From: Pinus tabuliformis
Lineage: Eukaryota; Streptophyta; Pinopsida; Pinales; Pinaceae
Reading direction: 5' to 3'
Assembly: GCA_031772625.1 (NCBI GenBank)
Contig: CM062813.1
Span: 763,654,720-763,718,719, forward strand
DNA: 64,000 nt
The notes under the pieces were generated by a model that did no database searches, was not told the DNA's origin, and worked only from the letters and a program-made list of their open reading frames with translations. The translations under genes were made by a program, and so were the position numbers. Positions 11,859 through 22,683 of this stretch are shown one piece after another. Numbering within the stretch: position 1 is the first letter of the stretch; the number at the start of each line of letters is the position of its first letter.

Positions 11859-13540
11859 GACTCTGATGGTGGTGTCTCCGTCTGAATTTCCTTATCGCGG
11901 GTCAACATCTCATCCATTTCTATCTTAACATGGACATCAGTCCATTGCTGTTCCTTTTTAATTGGAACAACAGTCTGCTCCCCAGCATTATTTGGAACAA
12001 CAGCCTGGTTTTCGACAGGGTTTTGAACAGTAGGATGGACTCTGGTCCTCCGCCCCTTTGTCTTGAGGGGTTTTGCTGGAGTGGTTGCATTTTTCTTTCC
12101 CGAAGTCCTTTTTACCCTTTGCCTTGCTTTTAGAATCCTAATCTGCTGGTAGAGCTGGACTATTATATTCAGTAATCTTTGCTGTTCCTTTTGCAATTCC
12201 TTAATTTCCAGAATTTCGTTAGAAGGAATAGTAGGCTGTTCACTGCGGCCTGGACTGTGACTAACTTCCTGATTTTCTCTTTGGGGTGCTTCTTCGTTAC
12301 TCTGCTCTGGTTGCTCCAGGGCAAGAACCCTAACTGGTTTTGTTATTTCTTGGGTGACCTCCTTTTCTACCCCCGTTTCCTCCAGAATTTCTTCTGGTGT
12401 CTTCTGGCTAGGAACATATTGTTCATGTTCAGCATCTCCTGTCATATTTTCATCATGAATAGGCAGATTCTCTTCTTCTGCCTCCTTTGCATGTGATTCT
12501 TTAGGTGCATTTTCCTCCTGAGGTTTCTCTTCGGCATGGAGGTCTGATGGACTGGAAGATTGGCCATATTCACCCATATTGGCCAAAACTTTGGCCAATT
12601 CATCTTCTCCCAATGGGTCCTGCAATGGGCTACCTTCCTGCTGTTCTGTTTCCTCCTCCTGCTTAGATTGCTTGGCTTCTTCTTCTTTTTCTTCTTCCTC
12701 TTCTTCCTGCACTCCTTTCTCATCGTCTTCCCCTTCTAATCATGGGGGTTTCTCATCTTCTATTTCTACCGGCTGGTTGGTGTTTCCTTGGGGCTTCTCC
12801 AGTCTCCGTCGTAGCCATGCTAGCTGGGCTGATTTCCTGCGTTTTTCTGGACGCTCAGGTGTACTGGTGGCATGTTTACGTTTTGAGGATGGCATGGTCA
12901 ATCTTCCCTCTATTATGGCAATTAGCTCTTCCCAGCTGCTCTGCTGCGGGGTAAGGCTATGGCTGACTATTAACCGTATCAACCCATGATGACTAACGAC
13001 TGATTCTACATGTGCCTTTTTCATGCTCCGTGCAACATCATGCAGTAATGAATTCAAGAATGCAGGTAAATTTACAGAGCATTTTTGCTTTAGTACAGCT
13101 AAGAGTTTAAGATGTCGTGGGCTTACCACATCTTTTCTACCTTCACAGGTGATGTAGCTTTGAATGGTCTTCGCCAATTCCACCCATGGCTCTCCTAGTG
13201 CTGCTGGTAGAACCCCCTTTCCTCTAATTGTCAGGCTCTGGCCTTCGTCCTGGAAAGTTTCTATAATCTTTTGGAATCTCTCCTTCTTTAGCGTCCATAC
13301 AGGCCCAGTGGCTGGCAATCCCAAGACCTCTGCGATTATGTCATCGGTGACTGTTATGTGTTTCCCCCTTACTGTGGAGTGATCCTCTTGCAAGTTCTTC
13401 AAGAATTCAATTGCTACAGTCTCGTTAGACTCCTGTAAGCGATTGAAATAAGTTAGCCACCCGGATCTTGCCAGGATTTCCTGTGCAACATCAGAGACTG
13501 TTAATACCAGTGGTTCTCTTCGAATCGATCTCCCTCCCAT
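11855..13540 (-). pseudogene. element B envelope-position ORF, N-terminal part with one in-frame stop (unknown function)
   Basis: The most plausible start is the ATG at 13540 (MGGRSIRREP). The frame runs to a single TGA at 12742-12740 and continues in the same frame to 11855, about 560 codons in all. Residues 1-200 are globular (VTDDIIAEVLGLPATGPVW, then LPAALGEPW). A basic cluster KRKHATSTPERPEKRRK follows and resembles a bipartite nuclear signal. After the stop comes a long Glu/Gln-rich acidic stretch, then a leucine-rich helix (LQKEQQRLLNIIVQLYQQIR) and a second basic region. No membrane or signal segment is visible. The first domain is reminiscent of plant transposon-associated domains of unknown function, but I cannot name one with confidence. 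It lies downstream of integrase, where Athila elements carry an extra ORF. Confidence 0.65.
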
Positions 13541-13702
13541 GTTTATGGTTTTGCTGTGAAATCTTAGAATTTTGACAATGGAACGGAAGCTATTCACGCT
13601 GTTAGAAACACAGAGAGGCTGACGGGCACAAGAATCACTCTAAATCTAATGCTGCAGGATATACAATGAAAATGGTTTAGGAACAACAAGTCATGCAATA
13701 AA
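13541..13702. other. short element B spacer
   Basis: A 162-bp stretch between the envelope-position ORF and the solo copia LTR. No feature recognised. It ends in ATAAA, the left copy of the LTR's target duplication. Confidence 0.6.
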
Positions 13703-15223
13703 TGTTGGAAATAATACTGAGAGGGGGGGGGGGGGGGTGAATCAGTATTAGCAACTCAAACACTTTTTCATTTTCATACTCAGATTCATATATGCGACTT
13801 CAGTTCAGGATATCCGCGTATATATGCGACTGTGTTAAATGCAACTAGCGTACATACAGTAATCTTATGATTCAGTTAGTTTATCTTCAGTGAATGCATC
13901 AGAACATTATTAACCATATTAACAGTAAACAGGAGCAGTATAACAGAACAGATCATCACACATAAGCCACACACATGAACACCATGATATAAGGTGGAAA
14001 CCCAATGTGGGTGAAAACCACCTGCTGCAATTTGTTTCTATCTTCCTTTAATAAGAAACTTCTTTTACAATGTACTGGTGCAGTCCTTTACCAGTACGCA
14101 GGCTTCTACCTGCAGAAGGCTACAACCTTCTTAGCTCTTGTACTAGCCGATCCATTTACTAGTACGTAGGCGCTGACCTACTGAAGGCTCCAACCTTCAC
14201 TCGTTTTCCAGCTGCTCCTGGAAGGGAGCTACAACCCCCTGGCTCTTGTACTGGCCAATATGTTTACCAGTACGTAGGCGCCGGCCTACAGAACTCAACA
14301 ATCATCCAGGGACCACGTTTCATACATTTTCATACTGGATCCATAAAACAATCACCATTGCAATACAACCTGCATCATCAATCTCTGAATCACCCAATAC
14401 TGAAACCCTGTCAACAACACAGTCACCAGACAACATAACTCTGCAACAACAACCAGATCCAACTCCATCTTCAAATATCATACTTCATACTGTATACGCT
14501 ACTCGGACGAACCCAACCTGCGTGTATACGCGCTTTTACCAAAGACAACCCGCGTACAGATCTGCAAATTCTAACTTATAACTTTGCAGCTATTTCAGAC
14601 ATCAAAACATACCCAGAACATAACATTCATACAATAAACATGCGTCAATAGATCTAGTCTATCCATAATCAAACCATATAAAGATAATCATTCCAAGCCT
14701 TGAGATCCCGTTCCATCGTTCATCATCCTCCACATGAGTGCAACCTTGGTTCAGATCAAGCAAGGCATCACCAACCCATAACCAGCATCTGGATCTCACA
14801 CTTCATCAGATATTCATCACTTGCATACACATCACACCTTGGCCTAATGATCTTCTCCTTATATAGGTTTAGGCTTCTCTCAATACCATGGCCCAAAACC
14901 ATGTTGAACCAATACCTTGGACCCAATACCTGGGGTCGACACTTCGGACCAAATACCACAGACCAATACCACGGACCAAAACCATGGTTTCCGACATGTA
15001 CGCGCCTTTCCTTCTGTGAACCTGCGTATGTACGTGTACGCACTTTTTGCTCCTCTAACCCGCGTGTATACGCACTTTCATCATGGTCAACCTGCGTATA
15101 CCTCTCTCTTGACCTGCTGCACTATGATCTGTCATCTGAGTGAGTTGCCATCAAGGAAAACACTTGTATCATACCTCTGAGTGAGTTGCCATCAAGGACA
15201 ACACTTGAATCATAATGCCAACA
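13703..15223 (-). repeat. solo Ty1/copia LTR inserted in element B
   Basis: It begins TGTTGGAAATAATACTGAG and ends CATAATGCCAACA, 1521 bp, and is flanked by a perfect 5-bp duplication ATAAA (13698-13702 and 15224-15228). No internal copia genes are present, so it is a solo LTR left by LTR-LTR recombination. The start matches the LTR at 57898, which adjoins a minus-strand copia primer site; that fixes the sense as minus. Near its plus-strand start is a run of about 16 G. It also has direct repeats of about 75-150 bp around CCAGTACGTAGGCG and a tandem 48-bp-like pair (GAGTGAGTTGCCATCAAGGA) near 15137-15215. Confidence 0.9.
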
Positions 15224-16530
15224 ATAAAAAATAGTATATCGTTGAGCCATGCTATTCCCAAGTACGCAGTTTCCCGAATAGTGGTCTAGCACGTCATCCA
15301 AGGAATGATGAGTTTAACCTCCCCCCTCACAATGTGATAGACCGTCTCGGCCATCAAATAAAGGAGTGGCGTGTCGGTCTATTCTGAAGCAGAGTCATAA
15401 AGGAACAACATATGGCAATATGTCATTTTTACAAAGGTAGCAAATTTACCGAAATCGAGGCGTCAAGTTGGATCGCTTAATATGTAAGAGACTGTTGTGA
15501 TATGATGCAAGGCTGGGAGGATAAGACATCTACCGTACATTCTGAGTCTCATGCGGTCATTGTCAAATACTCTGTCATGATTGGTGATAATAGATATTCA
15601 TGCGTTGTATGGTTTGGGAAATAATATAATTGATTACTAAGGCATAAGAAACAGTTGGGTGCTAATAACTACCTATTGGTGTAAATATTGTGACTTCAAT
15701 ACCATTAATAGTGCTTTGCTGCCGACAGGTGTCCACAACCTTGGCAGAGTTGTTTATTTCACCCATGGAACCATGATCCTTTGTGTATGCTTAGGAAGTG
15801 TTATGTGATGTCAAAATGTAGGCCATTATGCTGGCTTGGTGACCAATTAGCCATAATGCCATTCACGAGGAAGGAGCGAAAGGTGGATAGGCCGGCTCGT
15901 GATGAGACCTCATGTTCTAAGGGTTCTTTATTTAATATACCTTTTGGACCATATCCCTGGTGTGGTGGCCATAGTGGGAATGCCACTTCACTTTCTTCCT
16001 CATGATCATGGTAGGCTGGCTCTTGGTGAGACCCCCTATCCTGCATTTGACAACTTTATATAAATAAGTCAGTTTTCTCTTTTTTCTCTTTTTTCTTTTT
16101 CATAAAGTACTATCCCATTTATACACAAAGGGTGGTTCAACACTCCTTAAGAGTAGGAATGGTGGAAGAAGTCTTAACATCTCAATAGGAAGATATAAAC
16201 CCTTTGCTCTTATTTCTGAATAATAATCAAAGAGGATTTAAAAGGAACCAACATGATAAAGATAATGAATTATAGCAGAGTTAGTGAAGCAATGACAACA
16301 AAAGATGATGGGTAAGTGTGTCCTTCCCTCTGTCCTTTTACCAATTCAGAGCAATTTCTTATAAAAATAACGATTTTATAATTCACCTGATTTCAGTATG
16401 TTGTGATTTTGTATCCATTGCATAAGTGCATAGCTGTATTCCAAAAGACTTGAAAGAACAGGAACAGTAAGCATCCTTCATTTAAAACAGCAAGGGGAAC
16501 AAGCATAAGTAAAAGGGAGAGCAAAAGAAT
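15224..16530. other. element B 3' untranslated region, no gene seen
   Basis: About 1.3 kb lies between the solo copia LTR and the 38-bp repeat array. It contains no frame with recognisable motifs and many stops on both strands. By position it belongs to the long non-coding interval between integrase and the envelope-position ORFs of element B. Confidence 0.55.
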
Positions 16531-16531
16531 G

Positions 16532-17250
16532 CAAGTGGTGTTCCTTTTGAACAACAAAAGACCACAAATGTTGTTCCTTTGGAAAAGGAACAACAGAAAA
16601 CGCAAATGCCATTTTTTTGGAAAAGGAACAACAGAAATTGAAAATGTTGTTCCTTTGGAAAAGGAACAGCAAGATACACAAATGTCGTTCCTTTGGAAAA
16701 GGAACAACATAAATCTAAAATGATGTTCCTTTGGAAAAGGAACAACAAAACACACAAATGTCATTCCTTTGGAAAAGGAACAGCAGAAATCGAAAATGCT
16801 GTTCCTTTGAAAAAGGAACAGCAAAACACACAAATGTCATTCCTTTGGAAAAGGAACAACAGAAATCGAAAATGCTATTCCTTTGGAAAAGGAACAGCAA
16901 AACACACAAATGCCGTTCCTTTGGAAAAGGAATAGCAAAAATAAAAAAAAGACATCCAAGTGTCATTCCTTTGGAAAAGGAACAACAAGACATCCAAGTG
17001 CCGTTCCTTTGGAAAAGGAACAGAAAGACATCCAAGTGCCGTTCCTTTGGAAAAGGAATAGCAAGACATCCAAGTGCTGTTCCTTTGGAAAAGGAACAAC
17101 AAAAAGCAAAAATGTTGTTCCTTTGGAAAAGGAACAACAGAAAGCAAAAATGAAGAAAAAAAACAAAATTAAAGTAGAATGATGGCCGATCCAACAGGTG
17201 TTGTTCTTTTGAAAAAAGAATAGCAAAACGAAAAATGTTGTCCCTTTGAG
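16532..17250. repeat. 38-bp hairpin minisatellite in element B 3' region
   Basis: About 15 tandem units of 38 bp lie between 16570 and 17150, with worn units on either side. Each unit carries the inverted pair GTTCCTTT-GGA-AAAGGAAC followed by a variable A-rich half. A 12-bp insertion lengthens one unit near 16940. Since 38 is not a multiple of three, three units make 38 codons, and all frames on both strands tend to stay open. The long open frames here are therefore by-products of the repeat, not genes. Tandem repeats in the 3' untranslated region are known in Tat-branch elements. Confidence 0.92.
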
Positions 17251-17378
17251 AAGAGGAACAACAAGAATAATAACATTGCTGCTGGTTCGAAAAGTAACGA
17301 CAAAGCATTTGATTCAAAAATATGTACAAAAACAAAACAAAAGAAATTATGTACAAACTATGGAAAGAGATAAATTAC

Positions 17379-18392
17379 TTAATGAATCACAGGTGAGGAA
17401 GATTTCTCTCCCTCTCCCAAAATTTCCATATCAGAGTCTTGGCATAGCCGCTGGCAGAAGGACTCCCGAGTGAGTGGTTTGCGATAAAGGCGAACTCGGT
17501 GGCCATTTTCATTGAAGGCATATCCAAAACCATCAATATTGATTAGAGTAAGAGTACCATTGTCATGTACCTTCTGGATTTTGTATGGTCCCAACCAACG
17601 AGTCTGGAGTTTCCCGAGAAAGTCCTAAAACCTGGAATCGTACAAAAGTGCCCAGTCTCCTTTGTGGAAGACTTTATTTTTAATGAGAGCATCATGCCAT
17701 TTAGCCTGCTTCTGTTGGATAAGTGCAGTATTTTGGAGTGCAGAGAGCCTGATTTCATCAAGCTCATTGATCTGCTGCAATCGATTAATCTGTGCCTCCG
17801 TTAAATCTAAACCAACTTCCTGTGTTGTTCGCAGTGTTTGGATTTCAAATTCTATGGGAAAAATGGGTTGCTTGCCAAACACTAATTGATAAGATAAGTA
17901 ACCAGTGGTACTTCTCCATGTTGTTCTGTAAGCCCACAGTGCTTCAGGTAGTCTAGCGGCCCAATCACGTCTGTGTGATGCAATGGTTTTCGTTAGGATT
18001 GCTTCTATTACTTTATTGTTGCTCTCTACCTGACCATTTGCCTGTGGGTGGTATGGAGTAGTGATTTTGTGCTGGACATGATAGTTTTTAAGTGTTGCAG
18101 CTATTTTGTTCCCAGCAAACTGTGGTCCACTGTCTGTAATTAGATCTCTTGGAAGGCCATAACGTACAAATAGATGGAACAGGAACTGTATGACAGAGTC
18201 CTTTGTAGCTCTTGGCAATGCCTCTGCTTCAACCCACTTAGTGACATATTCTGTTGCCACCAAAATATATGTTTTCTGGTTTGATGATGGGTTAATTGGT
18301 CCAACGAAATCAAGATCCCATCGCTCGAATGGTTCGATGACTAGCTGTGGTTTCAAAGGCATCTCATTAGACTGACCAGGGCATCCTGCTCT
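17379..18392 (-). pseudogene. element B integrase core and C-terminal domain
   Basis: The minus-strand frame continues from RNase H/zinc-finger sequence. The integrase core shows all three catalytic residues: the first D in WDLDFVGPI, the second in ITDSGPQFAG, and the E in NGQVESNNKV. A TAG at 17627-17625 interrupts the reading after LLYDSRF, but the same frame continues (DFLGKLQTRWLGPYKIQKV) to a natural stop at 17379, with the small C-terminal fold typical of gypsy integrases (GPYKI, VRLYRKP). The TAG fits a CAG-to-TAG change. The enzyme would insert the element's cDNA into the chromosome; this copy cannot be made in full. Confidence 0.9.
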
Positions 18393-19175
18393 CTAGCAAC
18401 TATCACAAGCTTGGATGAATTTCTTTGCATCTTTGAAAATTGTAGTCCAGTAATACCCTATTTGCAGCACCTTATGTCCAGTTCTGCGATCGGCGAAATG
18501 TCCGCCACATGGTCCGTCATGGCAAACTTTTAAAATTTCAAAGATTTCATCTTCTTGAACGCATCTCCTGATATGCATGTCTGCCCCTGTGTGGAACAGG
18601 TAGCCTCCAACCCACAAGAATCGAGCACTCTTCTGAACAATTTGTTTCTGCTCATTAGGGGTTAGATGCTTTGGTAGTTTACCTACTGCTAGGTAATTGG
18701 AAACATCAGCATACCAGGGTGTTTGAACAGCCACAGAAAAGAGATGCTCGTCCGGAAATTGATCTTCAACTACTGCTGCATCGATTGGCTTTGGCATTCT
18801 TGAGAGAAAATCGGCTACATGGTTTTCTTTTCCAAGTCGATCCTTGATTGTAATATCAAATTCCTGCAATAAAATCAGCCATATAGTTATTCTGCGATTT
18901 GTGATAGGCTTGTTTGCTAAATATTTGATGGCAGAATGATCTGTATAAAAGATAACATGGTATCCAGTAATGTAATGTCTAAACTTATTGACAACATGTA
19001 TTATGGCTAGAAATTCTTTCTCATTAACAGTGTAATTTAATTCAGCAGGGGATAATTTTTTGCTACTATAATAAATTACATATGGTTTTTTATCCTCTTC
19101 CTGCCCAAGGACTGCTCCAATGGCTGTATCTGAGGCATCAGATGATATCTGAAATGGAAAATCCAAATTTGGTCC
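18393..19175 (-). pseudogene. element B RNase H and integrase zinc finger
   Basis: This segment is in frame with RT upstream and integrase downstream. RNase H catalytic acids are visible as SSDASDTAIG, NEKEFLAIIH and FYTDHSAIKYL, with ENHVADFLSR closing the domain. The integrase H2C2 finger follows (HDGPCGGHF ... ACDSC). The segment begins after a TGA (19178-19176), where related elements have Arg in VLRGP, and ends at a TAG (18395-18393) in place of Gln in the usual CDSCQRAG. Both are single C-to-T changes. RNase H would remove the RNA template during reverse transcription. Confidence 0.9.
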
Positions 19176-20447
19176 TCAAAGGACTGGGGCTGTGGACACA
19201 AGCTTCTTTAGATCCTGGAAAGCATGTTCACATTTTTCTGTCAAAACAAAATCAATATTACCAATTAGTGCATACAGAGGTGCAGCAATATGCGAAAAAT
19301 GTTCTATAAACCTCCTATAATAACCAGAAAATCCAAGAAAACTGCATACCTCCGTTTGAGTGGTAGGAGTGGGGATAAGAAAAATTATTTGGATTTTGGC
19401 TGGGTCTACCTGAATGCCAGCTGCTGAAATATAGTGTTCGATAATAAGTCCTTCAGTCATCATCATATAGCATTTTTCATGGCTTAAACAAAGCCTGGTA
19501 GCAATGTAGCATTGTAGGACTTTTTCCAGTGTATCCAATGCTGGATCGAAATTGTCTCCATACGGTGTAAAGTCATCCATGTATACTTCAATTCCTTCAT
19601 TTATTAAGTCTGAAAAAATGCTGAGGATAGCCCTTTGGAATGTGGCAGGAGCATTGCATAAGCCAAAAGGTAGAACTTTGTAGGCAAATGTTCCCCAAGG
19701 ACAAGTAAAAGTGGTTTTGTCTTGGTCTTTAGGGGCAATCTGGATCTGATTGTATCCACTGAAGCCATCCAAGAAGGAAAAGAATTTCTTTCCTGCCAAA
19801 GTGTCTAATATTTGGTCGATGAATGGGAGAGGGAAGTGGTCTTTTTGTGTTGCTTTATTTAGTTCTCTGTAGTCCACACAAATTCTCCATTTCCCATTCT
19901 TTTTTGGTACCACCACAAGCGAAGAGACCCATTTACTATCAGAGATAGGATAGATGAAGTTGACATCCAAAAGTTTTTGAAGTTCAGCTTTTACCACATC
20001 TTTTAGATGAGGATTAAGTCTCCTATGAGGCTGGCGAACAGGTCTCGCATATTTTTCTATGTAAATGTGGTGTGTACATAACTGGGGGTCAATTCCTTTC
20101 ATATTAGGATAGTCCCATGCAAATGCTTCTTTATATTTCCTCAACATATGGATGAGCTTCATTTCTTGTTCGAAGGTGAGGTTGGCATTAGTGTTCAAGG
20201 TTTTTCCCAGTTCGATTTCCACAATTTTACTATTTGCAACAGAGGTAACAGGTATCGGTTGGTCATGTGTATCTTTAAGAGGATCTTCTTCTAATTCGTT
20301 ATCGAATGCTGCCTCTATCATGTGACATTGTGTGCGGGATCTGGATTCAGTTTGACTAATAAATTTATTAATGGCATCGTCCTCTATTTGATCTTTAAAA
20401 TCAAGTGCCTCTTGTATAGTTAATGGAGATCTAATGTTGTCAGTAAG
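19176..20447 (-). pseudogene. element B reverse transcriptase
   Basis: The frame reads through to a TGA at 19178-19176. RT motifs appear in order: VVPKKNGKWRICVDYRELN, FSFLDGFSGYNQI, LPFGLCNAPATFQR and the catalytic VYMDDFTPYG. The YMDDF form is the one usual in Athila/Tat elements. The thumb and connection (FLGFSGYYRRFI) follow. A TAG at 20450-20448 separates this part from protease, in the same frame. All core RT residues look intact, so the loss of function comes from the flanking nonsense changes and the C insertion. RT converts the element RNA to cDNA in the capsid. Confidence 0.92.
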
Positions 20448-20705
20448 CTATGATATAGGGTGCTTATTAGTTTTGATCATTGTGACACTTGGCTGTGCTA
20501 GAGTATATAAGGCTAAGTTCTTGATATTTGCTCCCCTCGTTATGGTCATATTTCCTTGCCGACAGCCAATATAGGCATCGGCAGTGGCAAGCCAAGGTCT
20601 ACCTAAAATCAATGGATGTCCATCAAGTCGGGTTTTGGGATTTATTATCAGAAAAACGGTTGGATATTCCCAGGAGTCAACAGATACCATGACATCATGT
20701 AGTGT
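20448..20705 (-). pseudogene. element B protease, C-terminal half
   Basis: This is the back half of the retropepsin-like protease (DVMVSVDSWEYPTVFLI, HPLILGRPWLATADAYIGCR), in frame with RT. The front half, with the DLGA active site, lies at about 24122-24510. The two halves are separated by element C, which entered at TLHDV/RPEG. The DSWEYP and GRPWLAT blocks recur in element D at 46380-46490. The protease would cut the gag-pol precursor; here it is split and dead. Confidence 0.9.
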
Positions 20706-20710
20706 GCCCT

Positions 20711-21361
20711 TGATCCAGGTGGATGTTGGTGGCCACCCACCAACCCATTTGGACCCCCACAACTGTCTCTTTCAGTGTTTTCAGTTTCCTAAATTGTAGC
20801 ACAGTTTACTATTTTTAGCAGTTTTTCGGGTCCTGAACTTCTGGAGCCGTTTTGAGGCCCTAAACGACGTTTTTTTGGGATTCTGGGGCAACATGGGTCC
20901 ATGGACTGATGTTGCCTCCCAAAGTGGTAGTACTCGGATAGATCTTTCTAACGAGCTATCATACGCGTCAAACGGAGATCGTATGCCAAAGTTACGACCC
21001 CGGGAAATTGATGTACCAATTTACCCAAACGGGGCCCACAATTTGGCGTTTCATCTTCTGGGGTTAGGTTTCGGGATGTGAAGGGTTTTCCATTGTTTCT
21101 CAACAATAAATAGGCCTTCGAGCCTCATTGTAACACAGTTGGGAACAGTTCAGAGGCATGTAGCCGCCACATCTCTTCTCAGAGATAAGCTACCATCGCC
21201 CTAACTGGTTTCTTTCCATTTCTGTTTGTAAGCACATTTCAATATTTTACAGTAATGAAATGAAGTATTATTTCCGCTGCATCTCAGTATTTATGGTTAT
21301 CTCATCTCTGTATTTATGGTTATCTCTGTAATCTATTGCATTCCTGTCTAAATCCGGATCA
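20711..21361 (+). repeat. element C 5' LTR
   Basis: TGATCCAGGTGG...CCGGATCA, 651 bp. A TATA-like AATAAATAG lies at about 21105-21113. This LTR subtype is distinct from LTRs 1-6: it has a TGGGATTCTGGGGCAACATG segment and a duplicated TATTTATGGTTATCTC motif near its end. The palindrome of the 3' LTR is present here with two mismatches, at about 20887-20916. Confidence 0.96.
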
Positions 21362-21362
21362 G

Positions 21363-21374
21363 TGGTATCAGAGC
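21363..21374 (+). promoter_or_regulatory. element C primer-binding site, tRNA-iMet
   Basis: TGGTATCAGAGC is an exact match to the canonical plant initiator-Met primer site, one base after the 5' LTR. It is undamaged, unlike most sites in the tandem array. Confidence 0.95.
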
Positions 21375-21402
21375 GGTCTGCTTTTTCTCTGTTTTTCTTT
21401 GC

Positions 21403-22683
21403 ATGTCCCCAACGAGGTCGGGATATAAGGAGTTAGGGCTTGAACTGGTCGAACCTTTGCAAGACCAGCCTCGCAAATCCCGACGGCCTCCCATGGCGGA
21501 TGAGAAGAAAGACGAGGGGGCAGGAGATCCTATCAAAATCTTGCTCGAAGAAGCGCTCGAGCGGCAAAGGAACGCGATGATGGATAGCTTTGCGCAGATC
21601 CTTCAGCGGCTACCCCGAGGCGACGCATCGGCTTCCAGCAGCGACTCTGGAAATGCCACACCATTTAAGGTACAAGTTAATTTTGAAATCCCCATCTTCG
21701 AGGGTCAAATAGACGCAGATGCCGTAGATAAATGGTTAAATCTGCTAGATGGGTATTTTTCTGTTCATGAATTTTCAAGTCGGGAAAAGATTGTTTTCGC
21801 TCTTCTCAAAGCAGCACCCCACGTCAAGGACTGGTGGGAAACCTACTGCGAGCAGAAGGATGAAAGTTCAGGCTCACTATTTTCAGCTGCACCCACTTGG
21901 AATGACTTCCGGGATGCCATCAAGGAGCAGTACTACCCTGTCGGAACCTATGAGGACAAATACATCAAATGGACCACACTGCGGCAGGGACGAGACCAAG
22001 ATGTGCCGGAGTTCACAAACATTTTTCATACCCTTCGCACACAGTTGGGTATCAAAGATTCTGAGCTGCATCTGGTACTCAAATACCGTGGCTGCCTGCA
22101 CAAATACATCCAGGAAGAGATGGGGTTCTTGAACATCCCCTCACTCGGCACAGCATACCGATACGCTGTCAAAATCGAGCAAAAGTTCAAACAGAAGAAG
22201 CGAGACTTTGGATCTGCAAATCCGAAGCCCAAAGGTCAAAGCCAAGGCGGGGTGACCCAAGACAACCCGTCGAAGTTGCAAGAAAAGAACAATACCACAA
22301 AGCCGAAGAAGGACACAGGGAAGTGGTGTGAGTTCCACAAGAGTCCCACTCATAACACAAGTGAGTGTCGGACCAAGCAGTCGCTGGTAGCTGAGTTGAA
22401 GGCTTCTGAATCAGATGCATGTTCTGATCCTGAGCCAGAACCCGACAAGGGGAATGGCAAAGGGAAGCAGATCATTGATGCGGATCCCAGCGCCACTGTT
22501 GCCACCGCCAAGATCCAGAAAGATGAGCCCGAAAATCCAGAGGAAGGGGAGCGTCTTTTCCACTCACAGATGTGGGTGAAGGGTTCGCCGCTACAATTCA
22601 TTGTCGACAGTGGCAGCCAAAAGAACCTCATTTCAGCAGAGGTTGTGAAGCGGTTGGGCCTATCGACTACACCGCACCCGTAG
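21403..22683 (+). CDS. element C gag with protease start
   Basis: A 426-codon open frame. Two in-frame starts are possible, the leader ATG at 21403 and the ATG at 21493 (MADEKKDEGAGDP); the second matches the conserved gag start in other copies. The capsid spans about residues 60-290 (VNFEIPIFEGQ, WWETYCEQKDE, YYPVGTYEDKY, TLRQGRDQDVPEF). A basic linker (KQKKRDFGSANPKPKGQ) and a CX2HX4HX4C zinc knuckle (CEFHKSPTHNTSEC) follow. Near the end is the protease active site IVDSGSQKNLI. The frame stops at a TAG at 22681 where sister copies have CAG. This is the most intact gag in the window and could still make particles. Confidence 0.95.
   Translation: MSPTRSGYKELGLELVEPLQDQPRKSRRPPMADEKKDEGAGDPIKILLEEALERQRNAMMDSFAQILQRLPRGDASASSSDSGNATPFKVQVNFEIPIFEGQIDADAVDKWLNLLDGYFSVHEFSSREKIVFALLKAAPHVKDWWETYCEQKDESSGSLFSAAPTWNDFRDAIKEQYYPVGTYEDKYIKWTTLRQGRDQDVPEFTNIFHTLRTQLGIKDSELHLVLKYRGCLHKYIQEEMGFLNIPSLGTAYRYAVKIEQKFKQKKRDFGSANPKPKGQSQGGVTQDNPSKLQEKNNTTKPKKDTGKWCEFHKSPTHNTSECRTKQSLVAELKASESDACSDPEPEPDKGNGKGKQIIDADPSATVATAKIQKDEPENPEEGERLFHSQMWVKGSPLQFIVDSGSQKNLISAEVVKRLGLSTTPHP

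Noticed and set aside
10709..13597. Bona fide viral envelope gene
   Set aside because: No signal peptide, membrane anchor or Cys-rich ectodomain is visible; only the position matches an envelope gene.
16393..17356. Long open frames on both strands with repeated LFLFQRN/VPLEKEQQ motifs
   Set aside because: They follow from the 38-bp tandem repeat, which stays open in all frames; the motif set is the same unit read in three frames.
20875..21081. Open frame of 68 codons, also seen at 23630
   Set aside because: Both copies are inside the element C LTRs and follow from LTR identity.
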